Assembly: GCA_036703255.1 (NCBI GenBank)
Contig: DATNPL010000092.1
Location: forward strand, 95,896 to 159,895
Reading direction: 5' to 3'
DNA from: Drouetiella sp036703255
Lineage (GTDB): Bacteria; Cyanobacteriota; Cyanobacteriia; Elainellales; Elainellaceae
Length of the DNA: 64,000 nt
The first letter of the stretch is position 1. Each line of letters begins with the position of its first letter. The notes beneath the pieces are model-generated. The model was not told the DNA's origin, searched no databases, and worked only from the letters and a program-made list of their open reading frames with translations. The translations under genes and the position numbers were made by a program. Shown here one piece after another: positions 59,867 through 64,000 of this stretch.

Positions 59867-61084
59867 ATGGATATTCTTGAAAGCATCAATATGGCAGTCA
59901 AAACGTTGACTGCAAACAAGATGCGTAGCACGCTGACCATGCTGGGCATCATTATTGGCAACGCCTCGGTCATCATGATGGTGGGCGTAGGGCAAGGGGC
60001 ACAGCGCTATGCCTCAGAACAGTTTGAGTCTTTAGGCCCGAATGTGCTGTTTATTATTCCGGGCAGCGAAAACGCGCAGAGTCGATCGACTGAGCAGCCC
60101 CGAACGCTGACCTTAGAAGATGCTGAGGCGATCGCTTCTCAGGTTCCTAGCGTCAGCGCGGTTGCCCCCCAGTTGCAAAACCAGCTATTGGTTACCTATC
60201 GCAACAAAAAGGCTACGACTTCCATTACAGGCATCACCCCTGAGTTCACTGTTGTGCGCGACTTCAATGTGGCACGAGGGCGGTTCATTACCGACCTTGA
60301 TGTCCAACGGAGCAACCGTGTGGTGGCTTTGGGTTCCGATCTGGCGCAAAAGCTGTTTGCGGGTTCCGATCCGATCGGTCAAGAAATCCGGATCCGAAAC
60401 ATCAGCTTTCAGGTCGTTGCCGTTATGGAGGCTAAGGGCGCATTTTTGGGCAGCAACCAAGATGATGTAGCGCTAATTCCCATTACTACTATGTCTAGCC
60501 GCTTGGTAGGTCGCACGTCTCCCTATGGCACCTCCATCAGCTTTATTAATGTCAACGCCAGAGATGAAGCCTCGATCAACGCTGCTCAGTTCCAAATCAC
60601 CAATCTGCTGCGGCGACGGCATAAAGTTGTCGATGAAAACGACTTCACCATCCGCAATCAAAAAGACGCGCTAGAGCTAGTCGGCAATGTTACCGGAGCC
60701 TTGACGCTGATGCTGGCGGCGATCGCCGGAATTTCGCTGCTGGTGGGCGGCATTGGCATCATGAACATTATGCTGGTGTCGGTACGGGAACGTACTCAGG
60801 AAATTGGCTTGAGAAAAGCTATTGGCGCAGCGCCTAACGACATCCTGACTCAGTTCATGATTGAGGCCATTATTCTATCGGCGATCGGCGGGCTAATCGG
60901 CACAACGATTGGGGTGGGTGGCATTACGCTCGTGGGAGCCGTGACGCCGCTCAAGGCAGGGGTTTCTGTGCCTGCAATCCTTTTGGCAGTAGGCGTTTCG
61001 GGCGGTATTGGTTTGTTCTTTGGTGTCTTTCCGGCACGGCAAGCGGCAAGGCTCGATCCGATCGTGGCACTTCGCAGCGCTTAA
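59867..61084 (+). CDS. MacB-like ABC transporter permease
   Basis: A 405-residue FtsX/MacB-type permease. Helix 1 is near residues ~18-40 (NKMRSTLTMLGIIIGNASVIMM), then a large periplasmic domain (~50-270; FNVARGRFITDLDV) and three C-terminal helices (GALTLMLAAIAGISLLVGGIGI onward). RERTQEIGLRKAIGAAP is the coupling-helix motif. Unlike MacB, the ATPase domain is a separate gene. It forms an operon with the adaptor (2-base gap) and the ATPase (62-base gap). Confidence 0.93.
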   Translation: MDILESINMAVKTLTANKMRSTLTMLGIIIGNASVIMMVGVGQGAQRYASEQFESLGPNVLFIIPGSENAQSRSTEQPRTLTLEDAEAIASQVPSVSAVAPQLQNQLLVTYRNKKATTSITGITPEFTVVRDFNVARGRFITDLDVQRSNRVVALGSDLAQKLFAGSDPIGQEIRIRNISFQVVAVMEAKGAFLGSNQDDVALIPITTMSSRLVGRTSPYGTSISFINVNARDEASINAAQFQITNLLRRRHKVVDENDFTIRNQKDALELVGNVTGALTLMLAAIAGISLLVGGIGIMNIMLVSVRERTQEIGLRKAIGAAPNDILTQFMIEAIILSAIGGLIGTTIGVGGITLVGAVTPLKAGVSVPAILLAVGVSGGIGLFFGVFPARQAARLDPIVALRSA

Positions 61085-61146
61085 GCGGATGGCCGAGCCG
61101 TTCCCAAAAAATCTAGAACATAAATTCTTTCTCCTTCAGGTGTCCC

Positions 61147-61863
61147 ATGCAGAAGACGATTATCCGCCTCGAACATATCTTCAAGACCTATGGCGCTGGC
61201 GATATCCAAGTCAATGCCCTGTCGGATGTCAATCTGTCTGTGGAAGCTGGGGAATATTGCTCCATCATGGGGCCTTCAGGCTCTGGCAAATCGACTGCGA
61301 TGAATGTGATCGGCTGTCTCGATCGCCCCACTTCGGGCGCTTACTACCTCGATGGTTTAGATGTGTCCACGATTGAAGATGGCGAGCTAGCCAAAATTCG
61401 TAACCGTAATTTGGGCTTCGTTTTTCAGCAGTTTCATCTTTTGCCACAGCTCTCGGCCATGGAAAACGTTATGCTGCCTATGGTCTATGCCGGAGTTCCC
61501 AATGCTGAACGGAAGGAACGCGCAGCCGAAGCGCTGACTCGGGTCGGGCTAGCCAATCGCATGGGCAATCGTCCTAACCAGCTTTCGGGTGGTCAGCAGC
61601 AACGGGTGGCGATCGCCCGTGCCATTGTCAACCGTCCTGTAGTGCTGCTGGCTGATGAGCCTACGGGTGCTCTAGACTCCCACACCACTCAAGAGGTGAT
61701 GAATATCTTTGCGGAACTGAATGCCTCAGGCATCACCGTCGTCATGGTGACTCACGAGCCTGAAGTGGCGCGGCTGACGCGGCGGGTTGTCTGGTTCCGG
61801 GATGGGCAGGTCGTTGAGCCAAACCTGGCACCCACCGATCTGGGTCATATGTTGGTGGCTTGA
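61147..61863 (+). CDS. ABC transporter ATP-binding protein (MacB/LolD-like)
   Basis: A 238-residue ATPase with Walker A GPSGSGKST, Q-loop near FVFQQFHLLPQLSA, signature LSGGQQQR, Walker B VVLLADEPTGALD and the H-loop in VMVTHEPEVA. It is the third gene of the MacAB-like set controlled by the GbsR-type regulator. The substrate may be a peptide, macrolide-like compound or lipid; no channel gene (TolC-like) is present nearby. Confidence 0.93.
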   Translation: MQKTIIRLEHIFKTYGAGDIQVNALSDVNLSVEAGEYCSIMGPSGSGKSTAMNVIGCLDRPTSGAYYLDGLDVSTIEDGELAKIRNRNLGFVFQQFHLLPQLSAMENVMLPMVYAGVPNAERKERAAEALTRVGLANRMGNRPNQLSGGQQQRVAIARAIVNRPVVLLADEPTGALDSHTTQEVMNIFAELNASGITVVMVTHEPEVARLTRRVVWFRDGQVVEPNLAPTDLGHMLVA

Positions 61864-61981
61864 GGGAGCGATCGCCTTCCTCTGCTATTGCTCAGCCAGT
61901 TTTTGCGCACCAAGTTTTCAAGATAGAGAGTAGAGTAAGTAGATATACACAAGCAGATCTACTCATTCGACGGAAAGGACT

Positions 61982-62269
61982 ATGGCTAGCAGCGAAGCTC
62001 ATAACTCTGGGGTGCTCTCGGAGCGCGAACTGCAAATTGTTGAATTGGTTGCTGCTGGCTTAACGAATCAGGAAATTGCTGAGAAGTTAGAAATTAGCAA
62101 GCGCACGGTTGACAACCATATCAGCAACATCTTAACCAAAACCTCAACGGGCAACCGCGTGGCTTTGGTGCGTTGGGCATTACAGTGGGGCAAAGTTTGC
62201 ATTGATGATGTCAACTGTTGCACCTTGCCTGTCTTTGTAGCCGATCTGCCGCCTGCCCAGTCCCTGTAA
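61982..62269 (+). CDS. pedR: LuxR-type regulator PedR
   Basis: A 95-residue single-domain LuxR protein: LSERELQIVELVAAGLTNQEIAEKLEISKRTVDNHI with a C-terminal Cys-rich KVCIDDVNCCTLP (Cys73, Cys79, Cys80). It matches PedR (Synechocystis ssl0564), which senses photosynthetic electron transport through thioredoxin-dependent reduction of Cys and represses or activates light-responsive genes. The position of Cys80 fits the residue I recall as important in PedR. GGAAAGG lies four bases before the ATG. Confidence 0.8.
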   Translation: MASSEAHNSGVLSERELQIVELVAAGLTNQEIAEKLEISKRTVDNHISNILTKTSTGNRVALVRWALQWGKVCIDDVNCCTLPVFVADLPPAQSL

Positions 62270-62282
62270 CGTTCTAGAGTCT

Positions 62283-62570
62283 ATGGATACACCGCTAGCT
62301 CAAGCTTCGCACCTGCAAATTTGCTGTCCTCAGCTTCCTTATGCGGTCTACCAAGAGGTTGCCGCCCATCTGCGGCAGGTAACAGGGATCACGGTAGCGC
62401 TATTGCCGCAGCAGTCCCAAGCATTTGACTACGCCCAAAGCCAAGTGGGTGGGTTGCAGATTTTCTATGCGCCTGAAGTAGATTCTGCCGCTCAGCAGCG
62501 AGTCGAGCAGATTTTGGCGTATTATGGCGATCGCTATGGAGCATGGAAACCGTTAGAAGGACAGGGATAA
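62283..62570 (+). CDS. Small conserved hypothetical protein
   Basis: A 95-residue protein following pedR by 13 bases, likely co-transcribed. Its N-terminus has HLQICCPQLPYAVYQEVAAHLRQVTGI and the rest alternates strand and helix (LQIFYAPEVDSAAQQRVEQILAYYGDRYG). No family is recognised. The Cys pair early in the chain is worth noting given the redox-sensing neighbour. Confidence 0.6.
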   Translation: MDTPLAQASHLQICCPQLPYAVYQEVAAHLRQVTGITVALLPQQSQAFDYAQSQVGGLQIFYAPEVDSAAQQRVEQILAYYGDRYGAWKPLEGQG

Positions 62571-62626
62571 ATTGGATCAGCGCTAGGCATCAGGCTTGAG
62601 TTGCGACCCAATTCCCACAAGAAGAT

Positions 62627-63922
62627 ATGAGCGCCATTCAAGCAACACGCGGTACGCGAGATATTCTGCCTGAGGAAATTCCCTACTGGCAGCATATTGA
62701 GGCGATCGCCAGAGAGATTTTAGGCAGAGCCGCCTATCAAGAGATTCGCACTCCTATTTTTGAGCAAACCGATCTGTTTGCCAGAGGCATGGGTGAAGCC
62801 ACAGATGTGGTGAGCAAGGAAATGTACAGCTTTCAGGATCGAGGGGAGCGATCGCTAACCCTACGTCCTGAAAATACCGCTGGGGTAGTGCGGGCCTTTG
62901 TTGAGCACAACTTGCAGGCTCAAGGGGGCATACAGCGGCTCTGGTATCTAGGAGCCATGTTTCGCTACGAGCGCCCCCAGGCCGGACGGCAGCGTCAGTT
63001 TCACCAGCTAGGGCTAGAGTCGTTGGGCAGCGCTGATCCCCGTGCCGATGCCGAGGTGATTGCCATCGCCAATGACTGGCTTCAGGCAATAGGTCTAAAA
63101 AATCTGCGGCTAGAGTTTAACTCCATTGGCGATCGCATCGATCGGCAGCACTACCGTGAAGCCTTAATTGCCTACCTGGCTCCCCACAAGGCGGATCTTG
63201 ATGCCGACTCGCAGGATCGCTTGACGCGAAATCCGCTACGCATCCTAGACAGCAAAGATCAAAATACCCAGAAGATCTTGCAGGCAGCTCCCAGCATCTT
63301 GAGCTACCTCAGCCCAGAGTCGCAAAAGCGCTTTGAGCAGGTACAGCAGCTCCTGTCAGACCTGGGGATCAGCTATCGTCTCAATGATCGCCTAGTGCGC
63401 GGACTTGATTACTACACCCATACCGTCTTTGAGATTCAGTCGGATGACTTGGGCGCACAGGCGACCGTCTGTGCTGGAGGGCGCTATGACGGACTGATCG
63501 CAGAGCTAGGCGGTGCCGAAACCCCTGCCGTGGGGTGGGCAAGCGGCATAGAGCGGCTCGTTTTACTGCTTCAGAAAATGCAGAAGCCCCCCGTAAAAGC
63601 TCTGGATTTTTATCTGGCCTCGCGGGGCGATCGCGCCGAAGCCCAAGCGCTAAAGCTAGCACAAACTCTGCGGCAAACCGGATTCTCAGTCGAGCTAGAC
63701 CTGAGCGGCAGCGCCTTTGGCAAACAGTTTAAGCGAGCCGATCGCAGTGGAGCCGCCGCCTGTCTCATTTTGGGCGATGCTGAAGCCGACAGCCAGACTG
63801 TGCAGCTCAAATGGCTTGCCTCCGGGCAGCAGGCTTCGCTGGCTCAGGCAGAACTCTTGACCGATCCGGATGCTTTGCGTCAGCAAATTCAGACGGCTCA
63901 AGCATCCCAGACTGAAGCCTAA
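62627..63922 (+). CDS. hisS: Histidyl-tRNA synthetase
   Basis: A 431-residue class II synthetase. MSAIQATRGTRDILPEEIPYW is the N-terminal motif. Motif 2 is AMFRYERPQAGRQRQFHQLGLE, RGLDYYTHTVFEIQ is the histidine-A site, and GWASGIERLVLLLQ is motif 3. A C-terminal anticodon domain follows (ALDFYLASRGDRAEAQALKLA). Length is normal. An AAGAAG precedes the ATG. It is the last complete gene. Confidence 0.96.
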   Translation: MSAIQATRGTRDILPEEIPYWQHIEAIAREILGRAAYQEIRTPIFEQTDLFARGMGEATDVVSKEMYSFQDRGERSLTLRPENTAGVVRAFVEHNLQAQGGIQRLWYLGAMFRYERPQAGRQRQFHQLGLESLGSADPRADAEVIAIANDWLQAIGLKNLRLEFNSIGDRIDRQHYREALIAYLAPHKADLDADSQDRLTRNPLRILDSKDQNTQKILQAAPSILSYLSPESQKRFEQVQQLLSDLGISYRLNDRLVRGLDYYTHTVFEIQSDDLGAQATVCAGGRYDGLIAELGGAETPAVGWASGIERLVLLLQKMQKPPVKALDFYLASRGDRAEAQALKLAQTLRQTGFSVELDLSGSAFGKQFKRADRSGAAACLILGDAEADSQTVQLKWLASGQQASLAQAELLTDPDALRQQIQTAQASQTEA

Positions 63923-63977
63923 TCCTCAAATGGCTTAGGAGCATGGACTCAATAAAACCCAATTGTTTTTTGGAAGT

Positions 63978-64000
63978 GGGGGGGGGGGGGGGGGGGGGGG
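63978..64000. other. Terminal G run, probable sequencing artefact
   Basis: Twenty-three consecutive G residues end the window. Runs of G at a contig end are typical of dark-cycle calls in two-colour short-read chemistry and probably do not represent genomic sequence. Confidence 0.8.

Overview
The window is cyanobacterial. GCGATCGC (HIP1) octamers and GCGATCG cores occur throughout. The gene set includes psbX-ycf66, a carboxysome shell protein of the CcmK4 type, an RbcR-type LysR regulator, a PedR-like LuxR protein and a cluster resembling the Synechocystis slr0144-slr0152 (PAP, photosystem II assembly proficiency) operon. Nothing points to heterocyst formation, and the genus cannot be fixed from the sequence. 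The right edge ends in a 23-base G run that looks like a sequencing artefact at a contig end.

Layout. 1-5.2 kb: the tail of a PotC-like permease, a membrane coiled-coil protein ending in a RelE-like domain, three glycosyltransferases (one GT10-like, two paralogues of the Npun_R2821/R2822 type) and a YggT protein. 5.5-11 kb: psbX, ycf66, a secreted trypsin-like protease with two PPC domains, a lipoprotein substrate-binding protein and a lone ccmK. 11.1-15.8 kb: a minus-strand NAD cluster pncB-nadD-nrtR-nadE. 16.2-23.7 kb: a 1135-residue membrane-anchored SGNH/DUF1574 protein, a 789-residue membrane-anchored unknown protein and a GT4. 24-30 kb: a histone-deacetylase-family protein, an unknown cyanobacterial protein, a GT4 plus cupin pair and a MetF-like protein.

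30-35.9 kb is the accessory region. It holds an orphan HicB-like protein, a NACHT NTPase with a long ARDL-type repeat, small antitoxin-like proteins, a MITE-like element, two Uma2 nucleases, and three arrays of a degenerate 21-bp tandem repeat that stay in phase without indels. 35.9-43.4 kb returns to housekeeping genes: ispD, a DALR-only ArgS-like protein, a Crp-family regulator, a periplasmic-binding-type protein, a Ser/Thr kinase and rbcR.

43.4-50.8 kb holds the PAP-like cluster: a 2Fe-2S ferredoxin, two phycobilisome-like helical proteins, two V4R proteins, a short protein with a duplicated FFTAFNWD motif and an SpkG-like kinase. 50.9-63.9 kb: a CtpE-like P-type ATPase, pyrR, hisIE, an AraC regulator, a cupin and DUF4386 pair, a GbsR/MarR regulator with a palindromic candidate operator followed by a MacAB-like efflux set, pedR, a small conserved protein and hisS.

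A second layer is a family of long perfect or near-perfect palindromes between genes, several sharing the loop CTCCG. Two 89-bp copies, 14 kb apart, differ by a compensated base pair in the stem, which suggests the palindrome itself is maintained.
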